Positions 10,792 through 24,100 of a DNA stretch of 64,000 bases are shown piece by piece. The notes beneath the pieces are model-generated. The model was given only the letters and a program-made list of their open reading frames with translations, did not search any database and was not told where the DNA came from. Source of the DNA: Pristionchus mayeri (taxonomy: Eukaryota; Nematoda; Chromadorea; Rhabditida; Neodiplogasteridae). Position 1 is the first letter of the stretch, and the number at the start of each line of letters is the position of its first letter. Position numbers and translations under genes: made by a program. Location: contig BTRK01000002.1 in the NCBI GenBank assembly GCA_036245805.1, positions 19,213,067 to 19,277,066 of the forward strand, read 5' to 3'.

Positions 10792-13700
10792 AACAGTATT
10801 TATGCCGTTTCTCTTCTCTCTCTACAGATTGAGATGAAGGGAAACGACAGGGAGAGGAAAGGAGAGGAAGAAAGAGAGAAGACAGAAGAATTGAGTGTTT
10901 ATGTATGAGAAGAGAAGAGGAGGAAGAAGTGATTGAGTGATAAGAGGAAGAAGTTGAACAAGTGGTTACTCCACGGAAACTATCTAAATCTCCCCCACGA
11001 GTCATAGGTACGGGAGGATGATTCGATAAAAAGATTTTGAACTAATATTAAATATCTAGTTTCAGCTAATCAATCACTTGATCGGGATGACAGCCATACT
11101 TGTCCATATATTTCTAAGATTAATCAGACCATATTGTTCGTTTTTGTATGGGAGACAGGAGGACTAGAGAGTATTCGTTTCTTTTTCTTCTCCTTGGGGG
11201 CAAAAGAGACTGGAGTGGAATGGCAGAGGTGCGAAGTGAAGAGAATCGAAGCGGAAAGAGATTTGGACCCAGAGAAGATTGAGACTACTCGAGAACTACA
11301 AGGGAAGGAGATATGGAGAGATGGGGGATGAATGGGAGGAGGACGACTGTAGGAGGGAATGAGACAAGGAATGGAGACAACCGACAGGCTGCTTGATGGC
11401 ACTCCACAACAACTCGAGACTGCATTTATAGTGAGGGTCCTGGAGGTGAAGAGGGGATACTGTATCACAACTTGTAGTCGGTGATATGGAAGAGTGAAGA
11501 GAAGACCATTTACATAGTACACCTCCCCCTTCTCCCTCTCTCTCTCTCAGGACTGCGCTCTCATTTTCAACGAGTGAGCTCTCAAATTTCGACTGGTGGG
11601 CCATCCCGATTTCCTCTAGGATGAAGTCATCTTCTGTCTCTTAGAGGTCAAAGGGAGGGTAGGTCAAGGGAACGAGAGAAGGAGAGAAAGAAATAGACAT
11701 GATTAGAAGCTTGTCTTATCTCACGTCTGATTTATTGCCGTGACTGAGGAGAAAGGGGAGAGAAGAGAGGAGTCTGCTAATTGAAACGAGATCATGAAAT
11801 GAAGAGACGAAGAGGACAAGAGGAGGAGAAGAAGAGAGGTGGGAAGGAGCTCTTCCTAGATGAGAACGAGAGATGACCTTAGAAGGATAATGCAAGAGAG
11901 GAACAGAGGGAATCAGGAAGGGTCCTCGTTGAAATGAGGAACAGTTCGAGAATAGAGTGAAGAGGAGAAGAAGATGAAGAAGAGAAGAGAGCACATGGAA
12001 AGAAATGCAATCTACATACGTTTAGGAGAAAGGAGAAGAAGAAGAAGAGGACGAAGAAGTTTGAAGATGAGGAGGGACAAGAATCTCATAGGTACAATGG
12101 AGAGATTGGGATGTGAGGAAGGGAAAGGTCGAATTGAAGAGAAGAGAGGAAGGAACTGAAGGATCAGCAACACGATTAGACGAGACCGATGTGATGTATT
12201 CGTGATGAAAAGAGGGAGGGTACAAATAATTGTATCACTACTTGATTCGCATGGAATATCGAGAGAAGCAGTGATGAAGTGGAAGGAGGAAGAATGAAGA
12301 TTGAATGGGAAGAAGAAGGAGAAGTATGAAGAGAAGAATGGAAGGAGGGGCCAATCCCACTTGGATGTCCTTATGAAGGCCCCTGATGCAATAAGAGACG
12401 AGAAGGAGAAGTGAGAGGGAATGATCGGAGATCAAAGGGAAGGTGGAATGACAGAATGGAAACCTCGTCATGGAGGGACACTCAGAGACTCACTCAGAAC
12501 AACTGTCCTCTCTTCGAAGGAGAGAAGAGAGGGGAGAGGAGTGTTGGGACAACAGCAGTGATCACCACTCACGAGAAGTCACGGCATTAAAAGAGGACGA
12601 GATGGACGAGAGGAGAGGGCTATGATGATCAACGAGGAACTTGCCACCTCCCACTCAATGATCACAAAAGTGTGGGTGGGCATCCAAATTGCTAGATTGG
12701 CCACAAAAGGAAATTGGAAACATGGTAAATGAATATTGGAAACGGCTTTTGTAAGCTGGCGCAGTGTTTATTTGTAGTGAGAAATGGGAGGAAGAAGAAG
12801 GGAAGAAAGATGAAGGGAAGATCAAGAGACAAAGGAAGAGTAAAGGAATGAAGTTACCCATGGAGTTACTCGCGTACAACTGATAGGAAATAGGAGGAGG
12901 AGGGATCGAATGACTTCCTTTGAACTGGGGAGAAACAGTCCAGAAGAGGAGAAGAGGAGAGAATGATTGAATGGATGGTCGAGAGAAGGAATGAGAGGAG
13001 GAGCGACAGATGAGATCTTATTTGAATGCTTCCCTACTCTTCTACGTGTTCCTTCCCACTGACAGAATGAAATGAACTCCACTTCCGTCCTACAGAATAA
13101 CAAGAGAAGACATTCGAGATGAAAGATGACAGCCATCGAAATGGGAATGGAGGGCGTACATGGAAGGTAGACCTCATCGACCACCCGATTCATTAATCCT
13201 TCTTCCTCTCTCTCTATGGGTATTCTATCTCTACATTTTAGAGTAGCTGCAACATCCATTGTTGACCTATTCGAGTGAGACAACGGAGGATCCCCTTCCC
13301 TTCCCCTCTCTCCGTTTTCACCCTATTGATTCTTAGAACAAAATGGCATGATTACACACACATAGACCTAAATGAAGAATGAGCAATATGGACAATGAAG
13401 AATATGAGTATTGTAAGTGTATGAGGGGGAGTAAGACTGACCTTTGGATTCCTCCTTGAACTCCTCAATGGCTGATCTCTGCCAATTGTATGCACAGACC
13501 CCTGAGTGTTCTGCATGAGAGTGACACTTCGAGTTGCATGGAGGGAAGATCTTCTCCGTCCTTTCCTTCCCATTTCCTCCCTTTCTCGAAGACTGCCTGT
13601 CTCCTTGAGTCGAGTCAACCAGCCAGTCGACCCTCCACTCATCCTCTCCCCTGATTTAGACTCCTTCCCCTGAGCCTTACGGAGAAACTCTTCGGCCAGG

Positions 13701-16700
13701 AAACGTTGGAGCATGGACGGAGAGAGGGCACTAGAGGTGGGAACGGATGATGTTCTTGAGATGGGAAAGGAGATAGGAAAGAGGGAGGAGAAGGGGTGGA
13801 GAGAGGAGGGGAAAGAGATAGGGGGATTAAAAGGAGTGAGGTAGAGAGACGAATAAATACTGTATAGACTAGATGTGGAGAGGAGAGAAGGAGGAGATAC
13901 TCACTGTAGAAGAGAATGAGACTATCTCGAAGAAAATGAGCACCATCAACTGCGAGAGGAGTGGTACACTAGAATCGAGAACTGAAAGAGGAGGAGTACG
14001 GTAATGACGTCTCCCGGTCCATTATCGTATAGATGGAATCTCTAATTCCATTGACACGTCGAGCATCTTCCATTACCCTTCCATTAATGCTCTTTCTCGT
14101 CGTCTTTTCTTTTATGTTCACGAGATAGAAGCAATGGTCATATATTTGCACCTTCAGTAGTGCTTTGAAACTCGTGAGGGTAAATAATGGAGAGTGTAGT
14201 GGGAAGAGGGAGGAGGAAGGAAGATGATTACATTACCTCTCTTTCTTCTCATTCATTTCTGTCCATTGCATATAGAGGCTGTTCTCTCTCTCAGGATGTC
14301 TCGGGAGGTTGGAGGGACCAGCAATTTAGAGCCGCCCCATCAATAATTCGTATCCCCCTCCCATTCAACTTTGTCATTTAGACCAGGAGAGTGGAGAGTT
14401 GAGATGAATTGAGAAGAGTCCTTGTAATGAAATGAGAGAGATAAGTGAGTGAAACTATGGGGAAGAAGAAGCTCACTCTCACTCAATCACTCATTCTCCC
14501 ACTCCTCTCAAAGACACCGCTCATCTCTCTCGCCACTCCTTCTGTAACCCTTCGAGATGAAGGGAAGAAGAAGAGTATGGAAGAAGGGCAAGGAGAGGAA
14601 GAAGTGGGGGGTCGGATACGGTCCTTCTCTCACTCACAGTGGAAGTGGCCCCGATTGCAATGGCGACGTCTCCTGATCTCCTCAACGAACTCCAGTAGGT
14701 GTCCCTTCTCATCCCTGAATCAGGAGAAGGATCGAGAGGAAGAGGAAGAGGGGAGGAATTACAGGGAATCTAGATGCGAGGGAGGACACGAAGGTAAGCA
14801 TGAAGAATTGATGAGATTGAGATGGATCGAGAGTCAATAACGGGCAGTCGATACTCATTCGTCACTATTAGATGATGAAAAGTATTTGTAATTAGCTGAT
14901 AAAATTCGAGATATTAATTTAGACTCATTTACACTACGTTGATGAGTGCGTTGAGAGTTGTAGAGGAGTAGATTTAGAGGAGAAAGAAGAGATGAGGACT
15001 GGTGATGATTGATCGGGATCTCGATAGATAGAGAATGGAGGGGAAAGAGTAGACCATCTCTGAAAGAGGACACCTAGAAGTATGAAGGTGTAATCTGGAT
15101 GGAGATGAGTGAGTGGAGGGAGAGAAGGACAAGGGAGGAAGAGAACTTAGATGATAGATGAACGAGTCTCCAGATGGATTGACACACGAATATTATAGTT
15201 GTTGTCATTCCATCTCATGAGATGAGAGAGAGAAGGGAGTGGGTCAAGGAGTCTCTCAGATGTCTTCACTCCATAATGCATACTCATGGTGGGTGAAATA
15301 GGGCATGGCAAGGAATGATAAGGGAAAAAGAGAAGACTCATTCTAGTGAGTAGAGTGAAGGAGACACGGAAGACCAAGGAACTAATTGAAGAGAAGTGGA
15401 AGAGTAGAGGGAAGGGGAACGGGCAAGAGAAGAGGACATCTATTAGGGAGAACAGCATCTGATCATACTGATAGAGGGATGGAAGATGGTACGATCAACT
15501 GAAGTTAGAGAGTGAAAGAGAGAAGAAACGAACTGTTACGTCAATAAGGAAGGAGTAGTAGTTAAATGAAAGACGTAATGATGGAATGAAACGTGAGGAG
15601 CGAGTAGCTTCGATGAGAAAAGCGGAGATTCGAAACAATGAAAGAGTGGAAGTAGGGAGAAGAAGTCGAAAGAACTCGTCATAACCCTCTATATTTTGCT
15701 CCTTCTTACACTAATCCACACAGAGGCAAGAGAAGTTTTAGACGACGCCTCTCTATTCTTGGAGTGAAGTGAATTGGCTCCCAATGGAGGAGAGGTGATA
15801 GGGAAAGAAGAGGAGGGGAACTACATCTAACACAATCCACTATGAACACAAATTGAAAAGATGGAAAATAGAGATGATAACTGGAGGAGATACTGGAATG
15901 GATTGGATGGGCTGAGATAATAGAAGAATAGAAAGATTGGATGAGAAGAGCCTCTCAGAAGTGGAAGAAGATAAAGAAAAGAAAATGTGAAGAGAGAAAG
16001 GAAAACATGATCAGTTTTTTTCCGACGAATTGGTTAGATTGAACTTCGATGATGATGTAAATTGATGCGTGCTCTTTCAATTTAGTGGCAATCAAATAGA
16101 GGAAAAAGAGGACCAAACAGACCTGCGAAGAGCCGAAAAGGGAGAGGAATCGGAGGAAGGAAAGGAAGAGATCGGAGAATGAAGGGAAGAGGCTAATTCC
16201 ACTGAGTAAGAGAGATGGAAACAAGAATGAATCAGAGGGAGTCTACTGGATGGACTGTCCATTCAATCTGAAGAATCCATCGAGAGATTGAGAGAGGGAG
16301 AGGAATGGAGGGGTGAGAATAGGTCGAGTCCGTCTCATTGTGAACTACTTCGGAAATTGGTGAGGGAGGAGAAGGCAAGGAATGAGCAGAGCAGAAGAAG
16401 GGGCAGTCCTGATTGTTAAAGTAGAACAATTAGGGAAGGAGGAGAGGGATGGCTGTCATCTCTAGTCAGTCTCCATTCCCGACTGCCGTTGACGTCTCCC
16501 TCATTCCTCTCATCTACGAACGAACACAGTTAGGGAGATACCCTCCAGAATCCCCCTTCTGACCAATCTTGTATCACTATTTCATCTTCGGGATTTTCAC
16601 ACGAGAGTGGAATGAAGAATCAAAAATATTATGCAAACTCTAAATATACTTCCTTATTCTTATATTTATACAAGGCCTTGAAGGCGACGAAGATGGAAGA

Positions 16701-19295
16701 TCAGGTACTTTCGTTTCGTTTTCATTTATATAAATTCAAAAGGAGATAATTTAGAAGAAGAATTAGAAGAAAGGGAAAATAACGTACAGTCTTCCGATCC
16801 TGGAGTGAACTCTCATCGTAGAACATCCTCACGGAAGATCTCTTCCTTGCTGATCGAGAGAATCTGCGATGAAGAATCATCAATTGTAGAGATGCATCAA
16901 TTGTATCCCACACTGAATCATTCCTCGAGTGGGAGTCCCAGTGGTTGTTGCACGTACTCATGGATGGATGGAATGCGTGCTTCGATCCCATAACCTCCCT
17001 CCATCCGGTAATTTAATATGTTTTGGTGCTCGAAAGACCAGCAAGAGCTTCGTATTTGAGCCCCCCAAGGGGAGAGAGAGAAAGACTGGAGGGGGAATAC
17101 CGGAAGAGGAAAGATACAAGAATGTGGTGATAAAAATTAATTCACTTTCTCCATCTATAATGAATTCATGTTGTTTACATTTTGTGGGAACAGATTTTGG
17201 CTGCTACTGTAATACGTTACATGGAAACTGGGTTATATGTGGCCATCTAATCTTACGATGAATCAATGCATTCTATGTGTTCAATACTATGCCGTGAACA
17301 ATACTGAACGATGATGTTGTTTGGTTTCCTTTCACCCGAGTGTCAATGCAATTGATGAATGAATATAGCTAGATACTCTTGCTATAGCCTATAGGGGCAC
17401 ACTTCTCGAGGTCCAATGATAAAGGTAAACAATATCGATTGAAAGGACTTCGCTCGCAAAAGGTAGCGTTCGCTTAAATCACTTTGGTGAGAAGGGAGTC
17501 CAAGCAGCAGTTGGTGTTACCGGACTGCACCACCTAACGTCGTCGTCTCGACGACTACGGTCGATTTATATTGCTGCATCTTTACAAATGATGATAACGA
17601 AAATACCCTCTCTCGACGAAGGATCGATCAGATCCGGCCATACTCAGACTCCCGTCGTCTTCAGTGTTTATCCCCAGGTAGTCCATCTGAAAGGATCGGA
17701 ACTGAATTCCAGACAGTGAACAAATTGAACATTTGATGTAGAGAAACACGCGATAGTCTGGAAATTGGTGCCCTTCCCCTAGAGTGAAGAGAAGCCCCAT
17801 TTCAACCCCAGAGAATCTGTTTAGATACTTTCTCTCACTCTTTACAACCTCTCTTCGACCCACGTTGAGAGAAGTGAGAAGAGGAACGGAGAAGAGATTC
17901 CCCCTGGCATTGTCACAAGGAGAGTGGGAACAGGAAATGGGAGGAGAGATGTCTTAGATCTACGAAGGAGAGAAGGAGAGACACAGGGTAAAGACCCTCC
18001 CATTCCACTATTTATCATCCCTAATCTCTCGAGATCACTGCCCAATGTGCTCTTTGCACGACTGCACCGCCTGATCTAGCACTCTCTGCCTCTCCACTCA
18101 CTCACCCCCCTACGACGATGAATGGCAAATGGAGAAGTGCACGAGGGTGGAGGAGGATTCAATCAACATTGTGGAATCAGAGAGAGAAGGAGAGAGGCCA
18201 TTCAGATAGGAATAAGAGAGCGGATCATTTTATGCCCCCGAACGAGTCTTCTCTCCTCCCAGATCGCACTGTGATGAGTAGAAGAATGAAAGGAAGGAGA
18301 GATCGAAGAATCAAAGAAGTACACTGGAACGAAAAGGCAAGTGAAATGTTGTTGGTGTTGAGGGAACGAAGGGGGATTCAGACCATTGAATAAGACGAGA
18401 TTGGAGGGACTAGACTAGGTAAGGGCAGATGTAGGTGAATGGAAGAGAGTGGAGGAGGAGAAGAAGAATGAAGAGGAGAAGGAGGAGGAGGAGGAGGAGG
18501 AGGAGGAGGAGGAGGAGGAGGAGGAGGAGATGGAGGAGAAGGAGATGGAGGAGATGGAATGGAGAAGAAGGAAGAGAGGGAGAAGGTGATGGAGTAAGGA
18601 AGGAAGAGAAGGAACGGAAGTGATTAACAATGCGGAGCTCATTCTCACTCTTTCTTCCACTCAACATTCAATGGAAACAGTCTTACGTATCAGTTTATTA
18701 TCCCCCTACGAACCGTTCTCTACGTGAATACATTGCAACAACAACGAAAATTCGGAAATTCGATCGTAGTTTCTACTCAACTGAAACAGACTGAAATGGA
18801 CAGACCGCCCTCCAATTCAGTCCATTTCCTGGTGGAATCATTGAGAATGCACGAAACTGCCACTCGTGCACCCTACCATCTCAGGAAGGAGGAAGGGAGT
18901 AGACTGCTCCTCCTTCTGGGGAGAATCCTCCATTCCCCTACAGTCCCATCCCCTGCCATCTCCTCACTCTGATTTCCTTTTTTCCTGAGCAGGCACAAAA
19001 AGCAGACAGAGAAAAGCAGAAAATAAGCTGAAATCAGCATTTCCGAGTTGCTGCCTATCATAAATTGGATGAGGAGCGGGAGTACGCCGTGAGAATTAGA
19101 CCTCTCTGTTAATGGAGAGAGAAGGAAGCAACTAACCGTCTTCGAAGCGTGCAACTTTGTGTGGACGGGAGCAATCTTAGTCTCTGGTTTGGAGTTCCTC
19201 CTTCCCTCCTTTGGTCTCTCCTCTTCTCCATCGATGGGAGGTCGATCCGTTGAAGGAGTCTTGATCAACGGTGTACTACGCATTCGGAATGCCAT
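10792..19295 (-). CDS. Candidate exons of an unrecognised gene, perhaps a membrane protein
   Basis: I see a chain of phase-compatible exons. 19295-19137 starts MAFRMRSTPLIK. 17686-17607 encodes MDYLGINTEDDGSLSMAG. 16923-16788 is basic, with HRRFSRSARKRSS. 16122-16045 encodes the hydrophobic VCLVLFFLYLIATKLKEH. 15686-15540 contains YDEFFRLLLPTSTLSLFR and FNYYSFLID. Further possible exons not tied into the chain are near 14710-14650 (HLLEFVEEIRRRRHC), 13711-13441 (Ser/Arg-rich, starting LQRFLAEEFLRKAQ), 11640-11530 (acidic, FILEEIGMAHQSKFES), 11452-11398 (YKCSLELLWSAIKQP) and 11005-10792 (Ser-rich tail). The order of a polar N-terminus, hydrophobic stretches and a basic/Ser-rich C-terminus would fit a multi-pass protein. 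I do not recognise the family, and the exons may belong to more than one gene. Much of the interval is pyrimidine-rich on the coding strand, as expected of introns. Confidence 0.35.
18474..18545. repeat. GGA trinucleotide microsatellite
   Basis: A run of about 20 GGA units, interrupted near its right end by GGAGAT variants. Long Leu/Ser or Arg frames through it are artefacts of the repeat. Confidence 0.9.
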
Positions 19296-21100
19296 CGATG
19301 CAGCTCAGAGAAGCGAGGGAAGGGAGGAGGGAGGGGGGAGGGAGGAGAGGGAGGGGAAGGAAGGGTGGAGGGAGATCTCAGAGGAGAGACGACGACCAAT
19401 TAGAAAATGTGTCCATTGAATGGAGAGATTCTGCCATTCTTCGAGTGAGAAGAAGGAGGAGAAAGAAGACGAGATAGGAATGAGATACGAGTGACCAGCT
19501 GATATTCACCAGAGAGAATAGAAGGAAGTTGGAGAAGGAGAAGAGGAGGATGGAGGAGGAAGGAAGGGTCGAGATATCAGAGAGGAAGACTATTCAATGA
19601 AGGGAATGAACCCTTGTAATAAGATGAGAGGATGTATATCTAGGAAGTGTATTCGGAGACGTGCAGGAGATGTTTGATGTGGAAGGTGCAAGGTATTGAC
19701 CCTCGAGAGAAAGAGGGCAGCCACTAATGAAAACGAAAATACCCATTCAATTCTCAAACAGAATGAAACACTTCAAATGAGAGTGACGTCATGGTGGAAA
19801 GTCCCAGTGGGAATGGAATATTCCCTCGCCCCTACCGAAAAATAAGCACAGGATGAAAAACATTATTAGTTTCATCTCTATCGCTTTGGGAATGAGCGAA
19901 GCAGGGGTTGTTCATGTTGACTAGTCTCCCTCCAGACAAGACTCCTTCCCCTCTAGACTCCACTCCACTCAATTACGATACTCTTCTCGTCTCACAATAC
20001 ACGGTAGCAAAACCGCAATACTCACGGCTCACAATTCGAAATAATGCGCGAATCTTTGCATTTCTCTCTACAATATTCCCACCAGGTTGAACATACTTCG
20101 TACACTCGACTACCCGACACTAGATCGGATAAGAATTATGACGTCATACCGCTTTTGATATATTAAAGATGGCATGTCCTCATAGTTCTCAATCGACCTA
20201 GTGCCCCCCCCCCCCAATTGTTCATTCGCAGTACACTTCTTTCCTCCTAAGGGAGATCATCAATATTTCAGGGTGCTACTCAAATTTCGCTACTCGAAAA
20301 TAGTGAAATAACTCACGGGAATTCTTCAGTCGACGTGCTTTCCTTGCATTGGAAGACGAAGAGAAAGGACGAAATGGAGCTGTGAAAGGGGGATGAGCAG
20401 GAAATTGAAGGACCACGAGTAGAGGGAGGAAGAGATGAGGTCAAACTATCGAGGGAAGGGCCAATCCCCACCAATACTCATCCATTCACTGTAGAGAGCA
20501 GTTCTAGTGTTTATCCTTGCCCATTCAAATAATAAGCATCCAATGCTCTTCAATCTTCACTAAATACTGTCGTAATAATCACAAACTGACTGGAGTCCTA
20601 ATCCACCCCCGCCCCATCCCGATGCAACGTTACTGCACCTGGACTTGTCTAACCGATCTTTATCAATTCACATTCAACGGTTGAGAATTTGAAACGAGAA
20701 CTAACAATTTGGTGAATAGGTTCATAGTAGTTTGGAGTACACAAAAGCAACGAACGATGTGAGAACAATTAATAAATAAACGAGAATAATCAACCTACTC
20801 TGGGACAAGAAACGAGAGTTGGTTCGAATAACAAAAAATGCTGAACGCTCAATAATATATATCGCGTCCAAACACTTCTATCAACCAAAATGTTAGAACA
20901 GATTTAGAGGGACAAAACATAGACGGTGAGATTAAGGGGTGAGATATAAACTAAATTGAGATTAAATGGTCATAAGAGATGATTACAGTCAATGATACAG
21001 TTTGGTGATTGAGTATCAGAGTCCGATGCTGATTATACGAAAGGGAAGATGAACCGTCAGGGGGGCACTTAACAGGATGTCTAACGGAGGGAGAGGAGGA
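19296..21100. other. Stretch without recognisable genes
   Basis: About 1.8 kb between the first candidate exon of the unknown minus-strand gene and the 3' end of the RCC1 gene. Frames are short and of mixed composition. It holds a GGA/GAA-rich tract (19310-19560), a poly-C run near 20206 and a palindromic element at 20118-20203. Confidence 0.45.
20118..20203. repeat. Second, diverged copy of the short palindromic element
   Basis: CACTAGATCGGATAAGAA on the left and TTCTCAATCGACCTAGTG on the right are near-inverted. The centre ACCGCTTTTGATATATTAAA resembles the element at 1653-1735. Confidence 0.65.
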
Positions 21101-24100
21101 CTACTCTGTCTTCTCTGTCTTCTCCACCTTCTTGGCCAGGAAGAGCGAGTGGTTGTCAGCGACAGAGACGGAGACGATCTTGTACCCATCCAGATGGGCC
21201 GAAGAGATGGGAGAAGGCACCGGAACCACCTGAGAATCATTCTAGTCACATTCCATAATTTAGCTAACCCACGAAGCTTTTGCGTACAAACCTAAATTCG
21301 TAATGATGTGAATATAAGTAAAAGGGTGCATACCTTCTCATCGTCGTCTCTGATTCCCAGTCCGAGTTGTCCACTCGTGTCACATCCCCATCCCCATGCA
21401 TTCCCTTCTTCGTTCCACGCAATCGATGCTCCCAACTTGGCAGTGCAGCCACTCATCTCAAATCAGACTCTCCCTTCTAATTATTAATCCGCAATATTTC
21501 AATTTTAAAGCTATTAAATTAATAATATTAATAGTATTAATGGCTATGCTATTAGCATTTTGTATATGAGCCCGTTTGTCCGATTATGAGCCCGTTTAAG
21601 AATCGAGCAGATCCGAATGGATCTGGCACAGCCAAAAATTTCGATTTTTAAAAGATTGTGTTTTGGGGTAATCGAATGTGCTGAAAACGATGGGCACACT
21701 CATTTTGCTCTCACAAGTCAGAGCCTTAGTTGGCTCCACACGTCGAAAACAGGTTCTCGCAAATATCACCTCTTCGTAAGGTGCTCAAAATATGCGAGTA
21801 GGGTTTCCGAGGTAGAATTTGATGCTGAATACGTTTTTCATGAATTATTAAAATATTTTATTTTAAATTTCAACTTTTCTCTTTATCCAAAGTGGGCTTA
21901 GCGAGTTACTTTGTTGGGTCCGCCGTAACAAGAGGATTCAGAATCTTCATTTTCGTACATTTTGGTGCTAGGAAACCGAAAATTTAAAGCATTTAGTGAG
22001 CCGAAACCTAGAGAAAGCTAGATAGAGGCGAGAGAACAAGCGTGACGAGAGAGTGGGAAGGAGGTCGTAGAGTGAAAGGGGGAAGGGATGGTGGCGCTTT
22101 CTCCAGGTTTCGGCTCATTAAATGCGTTCAATTTTTGGTTTGCTGGTACCAAAAATAGATTCTGAATCCTCTCGTCACGGCGGATCCAACCATGCAACTT
22201 GCTAAGCCCACTTTGGACAAAGTTGAAGTTTTAAAAATTATTTTAATCATTCATAAAAATATGATGTGGATAGGCGTAATCAGCATCGAATTCTACCTCG
22301 GAAACCCTACTCGCCTATTTTGAGCACCTTCCGAAGAAGGTGTTGTGAGAGAAAAATGAGTGTGCCCATCGTTTTCAGCACATTTGATTACTCCACAACA
22401 TAATCTTTTTAAAAATCGACATTTTTTGGCTGTGCCGGCTCTTGCTCGATTCTTCAAACGGCAAACGGGTTCATATTCTTTCCCAACAAATTTAATCATG
22501 GGCTATTCGATGGAGGAAAAATAGGGAGTCAATTTCGCCATTGTTGGGCAACTTTCATGAAAATATTTAATCTCTATTTTAATAATAACGACTGATTATA
22601 AAATAATAAGTATTCATCAAGTCTCTCACTTTTCCAGGCAGCTTGTCCACCTTCTGGAGCGTCAAGTATCTCCAGTGCTCTCTATCATTATTGTCAACCC
22701 ACGTTCCCAATCCAAGGGCGTTGTCGACATTCTTTCCAATCGCGAACACTTCTCCTTTAATATTTTTATATAGATGTTAATATATACCCCATACTATACT
22801 GGGACAAATATGGGCCTTTCTACAGACTCATGCGACCTAAACACGACTACCAATTCTTGCCATACATATAAGACTCGTCCAACATCAACTCAGACATAAT
22901 TAAGAGGCCGGATCGGAGAACAGTCACCACTGCCCGGACATTCCGCCAAGAATTCCGATTCAGGCCTTGGTACTAATAGGACCTAGAGTGCATAGGGTGT
23001 TAAATTGAAATTTCACAGGGATACCGCCTGGGTCGGGCAAAGCGGACAGCCAGGTGCGGGGATATTGAAAAATGATGAAAATTCATATTTTCTCAGCCGA
23101 TCAAGCTAGACTCAAAATTACTTTAGCATTATAATAGATACCCCCTAGGCGCTCTGAACCACGATTGAAATCGAATTCGGCTCAACTTGGGGTGTGATAA
23201 TCTCGTCAACTATTTTACTTGTTACGATGTTTTATTGTGACGCAAGAATTTCGGCAACAAATTTTGCGTGGTCCCATGGAGAACATTCAACCAAGCATAC
23301 ATTGCAACTATCATAATGGAAATTCGATCAACATTAAGCCATGAAAAATCGATCAGAACATCGTAAGGTCGTTATCGGATAGCCTATTTTGGAGATTTCC
23401 GCAAGTACAGTGTAGTGCATGTGCTAATATTGAGTCTAAAACAACTTTTCATGGACACCTCTACATAATCACACTAAAAAAGCTAAGGTTTCAAAACTGA
23501 AAAAAAGCGGTTTTCTCAGCCTTGGAATTTCTCAAATTCACAATCATCTATATTCGAATTTTCAAACATCTATCGTTGAACACCAGGCAATTATTGTAGT
23601 ATGGACTAACATTAATACATCAACATAAAAGGGGACCCTCCTATCCCCTTGCATCTGGTGAAATTTTACCTCGAAACCCAGAATCCATGAGATGGTGCAC
23701 ACGGTTGGCTCGATTCTGACAAGATGATCGACTGAATCAACAAGATATGAACGTTTTTCAACGTATCAAAAAAATATTAGTTAGAAAATGTTGAAAAGGA
23801 CGAAATTTCTATTACTTTATAAAAATTTAAAATTTGACCATCTGCCGAAGAGCTGAAAAAAGAGAAAAAATCATATTTTTAAAACCAAACGAAATACACG
23901 CAAAATCATTTTTGCATTATGCTATCATGCCCAAGTGTGCTCTGGTGCACCAACGGAATCGAATTCGAATTGATTCTAAATATGGAATTTTTTCATAAAT
24001 TTTTGATTTTGCAACGAATTTTTGATTTTCTTTGATTTATTTTCTCTTCTCATTTGTTTGGGCAACAAAGTTCATATATGCACTTGCACCATATACACCC

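Noticed and set aside
18410..18667. Leu/Ser-rich and Arg-rich frames on both strands
   Set aside because: Produced by the GGA microsatellite.
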